64,000 nt of DNA from Apostichopus japonicus (taxonomy: Eukaryota; Echinodermata; Holothuroidea; Aspidochirotida; Stichopodidae): positions 17,620,001-17,684,000 of the forward strand of contig NC_092580.1 in assembly GCF_037975245.1 (NCBI RefSeq). Direction: 5' to 3'. The translations under genes and the position numbers were made by a program. This document shows positions 50,011 to 61,518 of this stretch, piece after piece. Below the pieces are notes generated by a model. That model made no database searches, was not told the DNA's origin, and was given only the letters and a program-made list of their open reading frames with translations. Position 1 is the first letter of the stretch; every line of letters begins with the position of its first letter.

Positions 50011-52574
50011 AAGCTAAAGATCGATTTAATCCAGTTCTAGCATTCATTGGGGACAGATGTATACATGTTTCCCACATGGTCTGGAAAAAAGGAAAAGCTT
50101 GGAGAACGAAAAACCTCATGAATTTTAGTTTTGAAAAGTATGGAAAGTTCCTCATTGAAAACTACTGTATGACTTAATATGCAAGCAAGATTTTTAAGAA
50201 CTTTAAAGTTCTTAAAATCTTAATTAAGAATTATATGGCATAAATCATCCTGTGGTGAAAGTATATGGCTACAGACAGGTCATGTTTGGAGTTCATGGCT
50301 CACAAAAATGTAATGGAATGGTGTTTAGCATACATTTTGCAAGAGTTACAACTGTAAGGCTTACTGTTTGGATAGCCTAACATTAGGTCATCATTAGTGT
50401 GTAGGCTTCATAGTAAACTGTAAGACAAGTTTTGGTCTTCAAAAGGTCTGAATTTTATTTGTTTAAAAAACGTGGGAACCATATTAACATGACTTTTCTG
50501 TTAGATTTACATCTCAGAATTTCTGCTCTATTGTAGTTTCAAATTAAATTGTACTTGAATGCTCTATCTTAAGTTTTATTGTAACTTTTTTCAAGGGTCA
50601 GTAGAGGTAGCGTTAGCTACAACTAGGGCTGAACGGTAATAAGAACTGACTGTTGATTTGATGAAGTTTGACATCACTGCATAAAATTTACAAAGCCCAA
50701 CCCCTCTCCATTCCATCACCTTTTAAAACACTCATAATATTCATGCTCTTGATGCTGGACACACCCAATTGGGACAATTATTTCTATACTGTGTCATGTC
50801 CCGCTTCAGAGCACTCGTAATTGTCAGTACCAGCAGTATGAATATCATGTTTCTGTCAGACCAAGGTTAGGAACTGTTTGTACTGACAATACCAAGGCTT
50901 TGAGAGCATGATATTGAAGTACAGTTTAGAGAGGTATTAGCATTAGGAAATTGTCCCAACTGGCTGCTGGACATTTAAGACAATTTACAAACTACTATTT
51001 TACTGTAGTGGGGGACCATTTTGATATTTCACTTGCCACATTGATTGAAAATACCAAAGACCGTCTATCATTCAAGTTGTATTGTAGTGAAGCATCATAC
51101 TATGTGTATGTGAAGCGTTGTGACTTGTAAAATCTTCTTGGGAATACATGTTGAAAGTATACCAACTTAATCATTTTATTGCATTGGAAACCGTCACAAT
51201 TTCTTTCATTTCAAAACCATTGGAAGTGAAACGATGCAGCCTTCTAGCATGAAGGATCCATTGAGTGATACCATGTTAGGTTTAGAAACAGTATGTCAGA
51301 ATTGTTGGAACTGTTTCTGCCCCAAAAAAATTGGGCCAAAAAGTGTCAACACAATAAATTGTTTTTACTGCACAATCGAAAACACTACGAAAGACTAACC
51401 TTTTTGTGTATTACAGATAAAGTTTTTAATCCTGCCAGTTGACATGTTACTATCCCAAGTAGCCCTTGGACATGATGTTTAATACTGTACCATGTAACAG
51501 CAACAACAATTTCCATGGCTGGTGTTTCTAGCTCACTGATTATGTGTACCATCCATGGCAGTGTATTTTTTTATCATTCTATCAAAATGGGCGACCTGCA
51601 CCATTACTTTATAAACACTGTATGCCCTTTTATCTTAAAATCTGTACAATGTATCAAGGAATTTTTAAGAATTAACACAAGCTGTTCTTAATTTATCTAG
51701 TAAAAAATAAGTTAAAATTGGTTCAGTTAGTCTGTTAAATCACTTTGATTGCACCAGTTTGAAAGCTTGCTCAGGACAATGCACCGGATTGTAGGTTGCA
51801 CAGTGAATGTTTCTTCGAAGGTGTACTGGTCCATCGTATTTAGGTTGTGTTGTATATAGCACGTTGTAAACAATAAACTGGGTACTAAAAAAAAAATCTA
51901 AGCCTGAATGTCTAGACCATCCATTCCAACAGTTTTGAAGGTGTACTGAAAACCAGTTAAACTGTGTTTTTTTTAGTCATACAGTGTTTGGCATATTCCT
52001 TAAAAAAGGAGGTGGGTGGGGGAAGGGGGGGGGAAGCTGGGATTGCATTGACATTCAAATTTAATATTTTGCTTTTAATGTCAACAGTGGAAAAATTTGA
52101 CAAATAAACATAAAAATAAGTATAGTGATGATGAGGTAATGCATTTTGTTCACTTTTTATTTGAAATTATTCGTTCATATTTATATACTTGTAAATAAAT
52201 GATCTCAACATACATTGCATTATTTTCAAATATTGCTCAATTAAACTGACTGTTGGCCAGTTTGACATCTTTGTGAAATTAATAGCACAATTTGGTAGCC
52301 TCTCATACTTTCATTTATATGGTGAAAGTACAGCATTATCTAAGTTACTAACACTAATAGAAAAGAAATGGTGGTGCAAAATCTGATACGCTATGGGAGA
52401 TTTGACTTAATATCTGAAGTAACCTATGAACTAGCTTTCATAGACACTCCATTGATCCACTGTTCAGCAACTGGTAGTACTCGGTACATACCTTCTTTTG
52501 TAAACTTACTACAACATTTCCAATAATTTATGCTGTAGAACAAATTAATAAAGCAAGCCCAGTGGCCAATACCA
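50011..52574. other. Intergenic, no gene seen
   Basis: No ORF with recognisable features. An AATAAA at 51,872-51,877 followed 9 nt later by an A run could be a plus-strand poly(A) site or an old retro-inserted tail. A G-rich patch lies at 52,010-52,040. Confidence 0.4.
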
Positions 52575-52857
52575 CAGGCGCGTAGCCAGGAATTTGCCAA
52601 GGGAGGGGTGAAACTGTAGATTTGGCATTGCAAACTGTGTAGTGCCACCATGGTTGGCGAAAAGCGTACAAGAAAATTTTGGCTGAAAATGCCTCCCAGA
52701 TCGCTGGAAATGGCACTTCCCAGGCCTTGTAAGTTGCATCTTAGCATTTTCTCTTTTAAAAATATTAGGGATATCATAAAAACATTTAAAAATTTTTAAA
52801 ATATGCTCAAGGGGGGCGGCTGCCCCCTTTGCCCCCCCCCCCTTGGCTATGCGCCTG
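52575..52857. mobile_element. hAT-like MITE
   Basis: The left end CAGGCGCGTAGCCAGG and inward right end CAGGCGCATAGCCAAG are flanked by 8-bp repeats caatacca (52,567-52,574) and caatacta (52,858-52,865). It is 283 bp long. The minus-strand core at 52,639-52,718 matches the cores in the elements at 5,354 and 11,570. Confidence 0.85.
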
Positions 52858-53298
52858 CAATACTAAGAATACCTGGTAAAGAAAGATATGGTAAATTTCA
52901 TACAAAGACTTATTGAATTTTGACCTCACGATCATCCTCATTATACCGACTTAAAAACTCATGGTAAGGTCACTACAATTTCTCTTGGGGAATACCCATG
53001 TGCTTCATTTCTAAGGACCTCAAAGCTTCCACGTTCTCGCAAAGTATATTATGCCAAAAGACCTCTTGGATAAATGTCGTTTCAACGGTTAACATTCCAC
53101 AACGTGCCAGAAGACCATGTCAGTATAAATTTAGAAAACAAACAGCATCTTTGGTGATTGTCCACACAAGGCTTTGACCCCTAGCATATCTGAACACCCA
53201 AATGAAAGTGAACATATATGTTAAAGTATTAAGCATTCCAAAAATAACTTCAATTAACACCAAAGTGACTGTCAAACTGTCTCCAGTTTTGTTTCAAG

Positions 53299-53785
53299 AA
53301 GATGGTGTGGAGGGTGCTGGCAGAGGTCAGTACCTGCTAATAGGGCCCTTTTGGAAGAGGGTGGGGGGGGGGGGTTTGTTGTTACTAATCTTTTGGCAAA
53401 GTCATGCCTATATACAACTATTTGGCATCACTCACCTGCTCCCACCAATCTTCTGCACATGGTGCGGGGGGGGGGGGGGTGGTGAAGGTTAGTACCTGCT
53501 AAAAGGGCCCTTTTTGAAATAGGGTGGGGGGAGGGGTTGTTGTTTGTTACTAATCTCTTGGCAGAGTCATTCCTACATATAACTATTTGGCATCACTCAC
53601 CTGCTCCCACCAATTTTCTGCAGATGGTACAGGGGGAGATGGCGAAGGTCAATACCTGCTAAAAGGGCACTTTTTTAGAGGAGGTGGGGGGGGGAGGGGT
53701 TGTTACTAATCTCTTGGCTAGGTCATTCCTATATACTATTCACTATTTGGCATCACTCACCTGCTCCCACCAATCATCTGTCAAC
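53299..53785. repeat. Three ~160-bp tandem units including the FMO 3' end
   Basis: Units recur at about 53,300, 53,480 and 53,640 with shared GTACCTGCTAAAAGGGCCC-like, TTACTAATCTCTTGGC and TTTGGCATCACTCACCTGCT blocks plus G runs. The third unit contains the actual end of the FMO coding region. The other two carry decayed copies of the last dozen codons (DWWEQVSDAK-like) and the stop. Confidence 0.85.
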
Positions 53786-56700
53786 CTATACCTCATATTT
53801 TTGTAGTTCATTGCATTTATCTTTCTTTGAAGAGAAACTTTATTGTACAGGTCCTCTACACATGGGTTCAGATCTTCAAACCCACCCATGTTGGCTAATT
53901 GTGTATTGTAAGCCCACTGCTTACCATCGTCAAGAAAATGGTAGAATCTCTCATGCTTCCCACTTTCCAGCAGTTTCTCAAATGTGATCCTTTCTTCTTC
54001 TTCCATTTCCTGCCTGGACGGGAGGACGAACGATCCCTCAAGTACTGCCAGAACCAATCTTACCTGAGCTGCAAATTGTGGGAACGGGCAAACTTTATAT
54101 GTTATCCCTATGAACGACATGGTAGGGTACACTATGTGCATTAGGTGCAGGTAAAGCTGCTTGATGTGTTTGTTATGGATGGTTAGCTGGCATTCCGGTG
54201 AGAGAAATGGAAAGGAATAATCATAACCGGTGCAAGCAATGATCGCGTCCACCTCCTCCTCTCTTCCATCGGCAAACTCAACCATTTTGTCCCTCTTAAT
54301 TGCTTTAACTGTTTGAATTTGTTCCACGTTATCCGGCAACTTGGTGGTCATCGGAGCATTCCAATGACACAGAAAGACTTTCTTGGCAAAACTTGCTAAA
54401 TCGACAGCGATATCCGTCCCCGAGTTTCCTGCACCGATCATCGCCACGATTTTGTCCTTGTAACCATCTGGTCGCCTGTAGTGGTGACTATGAATAAAGT
54501 CACCTTTAAATTCCTCCAGTCCCGGTATTGGTGGTGTGTATGGGACAGAGTAATGCCTGTAACGATAATCAAAATGCAACAAGTAATATTCATAGATCTT
54601 AGTGATTTTTGCTACAATAACAAAGACTGCATTGGTTCATTAGAGTCAGGTAATATATGTCTCTTAATTCAAGTAATTTCATTTTCACAGTACCCACATT
54701 GCAATTCCACCCCATCACTTCCAGTGTTTTTCTGATCTATGCATTGGTTCTTAGAGTCAGGTAATATATGTCTCTGAATTCAAGTAACTTCATTTCTGCA
54801 GTACCCACATTGCAATTCCACCAGCTTACTTCCAAGTGTTTTTCTGATCTATGCATTGGTTCTTAGAGTCGGGTAATATATATGTCTCTTAATTCAAGTA
54901 ATTTCATTTTCAAAAGCGCAAATGTCTGGTCATTGTCCTTCACAGTGAATGTCAATGAAGTACTAATAGACCCTCAAATCTTACGTAAAAACTCAGGCTG
55001 CTGCTTGAAAGCTTTTACTATGAAAGTATATCACTTCATCCACATGAATCTTGATGTTTGAGTGTGACGCACTCACAGAATTCCTAACCGATGTGACATT
55101 AACACAGCCTACACAATGCAACATAGTCTGTGAATTCATATTTGATGGCGGGAGAGGTTACATTTTATGCAACCACCGGTTGCATAAAATGCTGTAACTA
55201 AGTTTCCAATATACACAGTATTGAACTACAGAATAAGCTGTATATCTCTGCTGTGACTGTAATTAAGAAACATCTTCTTGGGATTTGAATTTCTGTTAGC
55301 TGCTGCTACATTGCCAAGGGAATATGAATTTGTACTTCAGTCATGTTCTAATACATCATTTTTTACTAAACAAATAAAGGGCATCTTCCAACCACCGCTC
55401 TCAGAAAAGAAATCATGCACAATTTTGTAACGAGTCTCTTCCAACGGAAGGCCGAGTCGAGTCCTGACCAGTAATTTTCCTGGCTCCAGTCAATTAATTT
55501 TTCCAATAAGACTTTTGAGTCACTTAGAGTTTTGAAAACAGCATTATGTTTTGTCACCTACAGATGCTACACAAGCGGCAAATTTGCTTTTAGGCAAATA
55601 AAAATTTGTTCAAGGTCTATTCTTGCTAAAGGGTTTGACCAGAGCATGCAATCTCACACGTTACAACCATATTGGTAACTAGGTTGTAAATAAATGAGAT
55701 TTGCGTGAAATGTACCAGTGGTCCTAGCGGGACAAGCCTGATCAAGCCGTGCGAAACACAGCTCCTGCAGGTTAGCAAGAAATATGAAAACAAAAAACAG
55801 AATTTTAATTTTTTTTTTTATTGGTAAGGGTAGCCAGACAAGCAAAATATTCAGAATGGAAGCTTTAGTACTTAATCACTTAAATAAATACTGGGAGGCT
55901 GCTTCAGACCTGGCAAACCCACCCTCCTGGGATGAGACCATTAGCAAAGGAAAAAAATTCCTTCCCTGTGGCTGTTCCCTGGCAGAGAAATATACCTTTG
56001 GCTTAAGGTATGCATATAAACAACACTCTTAATTCACCCACGGGTCTGAAAGTATTACAAATGCCTGCATCTTCTCATCTTCAAATCTAACCATCATTTA
56101 CATATATACTGTATATATCTCTTTCTGTAAATCAGGTAGATCCCACAGCCGGTCAGATGGCAAATTCAATCTTACCCATTACAAACGATGACTGCATCAA
56201 ACACATCGCTCTCCACCGGTCTGGATTTATCTAGCACGTTCTTGACCTTTACAATCCATTTTTCTCTGTCCAACTCCTCTTTCTTTATCGGTGTTACAGA
56301 TTCCACAACAGTCCAAAACTATTGAAGAAAAGACAGGAGAAATTAAGATGCAGGGAGTTACATCTATCTAACAACAAAGTATTCTTTGGGAAATTTTGTT
56401 TCAAGGTAGATACACCCAAAGTAACTCCAGAATATTTTACCAAAGCTATTATCTTCTCTCTTGAAATATGTATATGATACTATAGATTTGAAATAAAAAG
56501 GTAAAACAAAGTTGTTATTTTTTTTTTTACGGGGGGTTGGGGGAGCTCAGCTGCAAGTTTACAGCTGAACTATAGCGATCGCACGATTCTGCCAAAATTC
56601 TGTCAATCTTTGCCACTGTGTTTGAATGACTGCCATTTGGTCACTTTTCATTCGCTTTGGCTGAAATTTTGTCATTATTATGAATTTTTTATAAAGTTGT

Positions 56701-59700
56701 AGATCATTTGAGGTCATGAAAGGTCATTTTCTGAAAAAGTAAAAAAGGCTACTCCTCCTGGAGTGTTTTTCCAACTCTGCTGAAATGCTGTGGATATAAA
56801 GTTTGAATGATGGTGAATCAAAGTTGTTCAGGAAAAATATTTTTGTTGGCATGTGAGGGCCCAAAACAGGGCCTTCTATAGAGTTTACAGAAGTATGATG
56901 AAATGTTTGCCACAGCTCATATGCAATGATAATAAAAATTTGTTTTTCAACTTTTTAGTATTCATGAACAGTATGCATTTTGGTGTGAGATAGCAAAATG
57001 TCTTCCAATCTTAACTTTCCTGTCATTTTGGGAAATAATTCTACCCATGGGAGACTTGATCAAGTCAACTATTTACTTGTTATTCGGGCTTCCTATCTAG
57101 TTCGATGTCACTCTCTGTAAAAGGACTATACTTGCAGATTTGCAATTTGAATTTTTCCACAGTTTGTGTGTGGAATACGATATGTGAGAATGACCTATAT
57201 TGTTGGATCCAAGTCCGATTTCTGCTCTGTAACGTTTCTCTGTGGTACGTGATTGTAAACAAATTATTACATGGGTGCAATTTTCGTGAGCAACTTTGGG
57301 TCTACACAATTCAAATGTGATATCCACAACATTTTAGCAGATTTAGCAGCAAAATACTGGTACGTTTTTGTTGCATGTATGCAAACTACAAAGTGAATAT
57401 AATGTTGTTTCTTTATTTTTGCCATGGGGCATAGTTAATCTCTAGTAATACGTACAAGATATATTGCATCAAATAAGTTCCTGACAGTGTTTCCACTTTG
57501 AAGGAAATTTCAGGGAATATGACAATATAGGGAAATGTTTCTGGGACTAACAAGGGGGAGGGGGGGGGGTTCGTATGCACCCTACAGTAATTGGAGCTAA
57601 CACTTAAACAACCTTTGAAATCAGTCCGTTTGGAAAAAAGTCACAGGATTTCAGTATATGTAGTAGGAAATTCATTTCTGAAATGTGGAAACACTGGTTA
57701 TTGATTGCACCTGCCATGCTAATAATCGTGACAATTAATGTAACATAACCTTCAATTGTGAGTCTGTTGTCATAGATGAGGTTTTGGTATATGCTCTATG
57801 GGTAATTGACAATACTAATTACTGTTCCTTTCTCCATTTTTGCACCCCTGCTTTATTGTCTGCTAAGAAGGAGCGTTAGGGCACGGAAAACAGAAGATGG
57901 GAGGAAAAGAAATGACACTGTTATCCTGCATATGTCTTATATTTCTCGCACAAAAAAAAGGATAAACTGCTCAGAAATGATGCCAATCAAAACAAATTTC
58001 TCAAATAGAAGCTAAGCTGAGCTGCAATGTTGCAACCCTTATATATTTTATTAAATAAGTAAACTGTAGGCATCGTTTGACTTAAAATGTGAATACTTTC
58101 AAAATAATTGAAGCAGTAAAAAAGTGTATTTTGTTTGAGTTGGAAAGTCAGTGATGAAGAAAATGCACTAATACCTCTATATCTAGATCGAGGGCATGAA
58201 GCGTAACGCTACTGCCAGTACATGCCCAGACCGTAAAATGAAACTTATTTTATGTCTGAGAAAGATTCAATTCAATTCACGCATTGCAAAAAAGTCTTGG
58301 CTGAGGAATGGTTCAGAAGAGATTTGTAATGTGCTGGTTAGTTAGGTGAGATGTTAATAACATCACAAGTGCACAGCAAAGTTCAAAGCTGAATGTACCT
58401 ATTATTAATCACTATAAAACTGTGACCTACCACTGTCAACCCCTGTGTCTAATATGGAAGCAAGGTCTCTATGAGATGAACTAGATAATATTTTCAGCTA
58501 CAGCCTAACCCTGGAAACATTTCTTTCGAGTGTTTTAAATTGTAGTTGCATGTCTGGTGTCTGATGCGGGGGTTGGGGGGGTTGGGGAGGGAGTGATAGC
58601 AACGACATACCCTTACCTTTGGCAGTAATAGGCCTAATGATCTGTTAAATGATACATCATAAAGTTCAGTCCACTATGGAAGTCTAAAACCTACAGCAAA
58701 TTTCCTCTGCTTCAGCATAGATTCATTCAGGTTTAGTCAAATGTGAAAATTTCGACTGTTGGAAATGAAATTTCACCATTTTCAACTGAAGTGAAACCGG
58801 TAAGTAAGTGATGTTACCCTCTGATTTCACAAAAACACAAATTTTACGTAGCTTTAAATCAAACCTTCAAATCACTCTTGCTAGCAAAACTGTTAAATGG
58901 CAATTATTTAAGGTAACAAACCTTGATATGCCTCAGCAGCTTAAAATGGTCTGCATAATCCTCCAAGTATTTGAGTACATCAGCATGGCCAATGAAAGAA
59001 GGCAGCGTATCTCGAAAAGGGAAGTCTGTGAAAGCCATAATCTCCTTTGGAAGATTGGTTCTACAAAGAAAATAATACATTTCAGCCTCTAGTAGATTCT
59101 ATTGCTGCAGTGAAAGCATTATCAATTCAATGGACATTAGGAAGGGACAATACATCAATTGAAATAATCATGCTCTTGGTTTGGTCAAATTCACCAAAAC
59201 AGAAAAATGGGAGTCCTACCGAAATTCCAGATCTGGTCCAGAAATGAGAATCCAGATCTGGGCCAGATCTGGAATATAAATTTTATCTAGTGCAAATTTA
59301 TGGCATCCATATCTGGGCCAGATCAAACTTCATCTGGATTGACTGTTTATCCAGTTATATCTGGCTTTATATGGCCAGATAAATCTTTATATCTGGAATA
59401 ACTGTATGTAAGCGGGTTATGTCAATCAAATAGGAAATAAGTAGCCAAAACTGGACTAGCATTGAGAGCAACTTTCCAGCTGATCAGTTATCTCTGTTCT
59501 GGTATTTATATGGCCAGATAAAACTTAATCTGCATATCTGGATTGACTACATATCTAGTTATATCCGGCTTTATATCCCCAGATAAAACTTAATCTGTAC
59601 TACTGGAATAACTGTATATTAAGTTATATCTGGCTTTATATGGCCAGATAAAACTTAATCTGCATATCTGGATTGACTACATACAGTATCCAGCTATATC

Positions 59701-61503
59701 TGGCTTTTTATGGCCAGATAAAACTTTATCTGTATATCAGGATTGACTACATATCCAGTTATATATGGCTTTATATGGCCAGATAAAACTTTATCTGTAT
59801 ACATATCTGGAATAACTGTATATCAAGTTATATCTGGCATATATGGCCATATAAAGGCTTGATATGGCCAGATTAAACCAGATGTAAAGCCATATCTGGG
59901 AAATTCAGATTTAAAATATAAATCCGGAATGCTACTTCACATCACAGCTAAATTGAACCAGCTCCTCAGCCAAGGGTTTATGTTGCTCTTCTGATAACTC
60001 GATCAAAACATCCTTTTTCCAAATTCAAATAAACAACAGCGAACTTTTTGATAATTATTCTACAGAATTTGTTTCCCATCTGTAAACCATCACAAACATA
60101 GTATTTTAACCTATAAAAGTCCAATGGTTTGTTATCGAGTTTTGTGTTACATCAATGGAACTGACCTAATGGTCTATGTGTTAGACTAAGTAGTCCAGTC
60201 ACTTAAATTGATGAGCCTCAGCTGTTTAAAGGGTCGTTTCTCATCAAATTAAACGAGGTATAGAAATACAATGTGGACTGGTAGCAGTGACGTTTAATGA
60301 TTTTTTCTGGTCATCCCTAGGACAACCAGGTCTTACATTTTGATTGTCCAACTTGTCTGACCAGCATATTTGGTTGTCCAAAACAGAAATCAAACTATAT
60401 ACCTTTACAAATTTGCCCTGTTCCTGTTAATTTTATCATGCATGTAATCTCATAACGCAACAGGGAATGATTTTCCAATAATCATGCTGGCATGAAGTGT
60501 AAACTATAGTATGCCTGCACATTCACTTGGATAAGAGCCATAAGAAATGGCAAATCAACCCTAAACCTGCAAAATAAAAGTAATACACTGTAAACAAAGT
60601 TCACTGGATACTGATATTGGTTAGGGCCTTTTCTACAAAGATTATACTAAATGATGACAACTACAGACTACTGTACACTAAACATAGTTTCTAGACAAAT
60701 GGTTGCAGTCTCCAATATGGCTTTAGCCATCTGGAAATAAGTACTTAAATTAAACCAGAATGCAAAAATGCATTGAAGTTTTGATTACTTCATTGCAATA
60801 GAAATATCTACTTATTCACCAAAAACAGCTCTATAACAATATAAATGTCCTGATTTCTACCATGAGATACAGTATCATGTTTAAATGGTTTCCATAGTGT
60901 GACTGCTGGTGACCCAGATGACCTTTTACCTCTACCAATTGATAGATATTGAGTTTTTCTATTCAATGTTACGCATCCGCATGCCACTTATAAAAAATCT
61001 CCATGCTTCCTAACTTGAGATAGTGTTTACAGGGTTTTCAGTGTTTGACATCTGGTGACCTCAGATGACCTTTATCCTCCACGTTAAACAATAAACTTCT
61101 TCTCAATATGATGCATCACATACCCCCTGGTAATGCCATATGACCTTTGACCTTCAATAAGGATCTTGAACTCAACGTGTCAAAACTACATACTAAATAT
61201 GAGATTAGTCCAAGCTTTCCTTCATGAGATATCGTGTTTAAACATGTTTTCACAATTTGACCTCTGATACAGATCCTATTTATTTTTTGAAAGCACTTAC
61301 TTTAAGGTTTCATACATACTGGAATGTATGGGTAGGCCATTTTTGTCCTGACCTGTTTCTTCCACATAAACCCAAGTACCTCCAATTCTTCCTGTCTGTT
61401 CAAACACTACTGGTTGAAACACATCTGGTTTAGCACCAAGGTATCTGGCAGCACATAGTCCTGCTGCACCAGCTCCAATTACTGCTACTTTCAATGCAGT
61501 CAT
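53743..61503 (-). CDS. Flavin-containing monooxygenase, senecionine N-oxygenase-like, four exons
   Basis: Exons in transcript order: 61301-61503, 58922-59060, 56176-56318, 53743-54556. They total 1,299 nt, 432 aa, with all junctions GT-AG and in frame. Residues 10-15 are the FAD-binding GAGAAG, and 38-44 are GRIGGTW. FKGDFIHSHHY (178-188) is the FMO identifying motif FxGxxxHxxxY, 203-208 are the NADPH-binding GAGNSG, and ACTGY follows further on. There is no C-terminal membrane anchor, and the length (~430) fits the invertebrate pyrrolizidine-alkaloid N-oxygenase-like group rather than ~530-aa vertebrate FMOs. The reaction is NADPH- and O2-dependent oxygenation of soft nucleophiles (N or S). 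The natural substrate is unknown. I chose the start just before the Rossmann fold. A splice acceptor 15 nt upstream implies a 5' UTR exon. The last codons overlap a consensus donor (CAG|gtgagt at 53,761), so an alternative C terminus is possible. Confidence 0.92.
54630..54916. repeat. Tandem repeat, ~112-bp unit x 2.6, in FMO intron 3
   Basis: GCATTGGTTC, TTAGAGTCAGGTAATATATG, TCTCTTAATTCAAGTAATTT and CAGTACCCACATTGCAATTC recur at about 54,632, 54,743 and 54,856. Confidence 0.85.
59225..59910. repeat. CCAGATAT-rich satellite in FMO intron 1
   Basis: Degenerate units of about 64 bp built on TATATCTGGCTTTATATGGC and CAGATAAAACTTAATCTG. The unit ends alternate between ATTGACTACATATCCAG and AATAACTGTATATCAAG, giving a two-unit higher order. 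ATATCTGG and its complement CCAGATAT alternate along both strands. Confidence 0.85.
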
Positions 61504-61518
61504 TTCTGGTGAATCAAC
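61504..61518 (-). other. 5' UTR part of FMO exon, preceded by splice acceptor
   Basis: The minus strand reads ...GATCAAACAG|GTTGATTCACCAGAA then the start codon. The CAG acceptor is plausible, so transcription would begin upstream in an exon that I cannot place with confidence. Confidence 0.5.
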
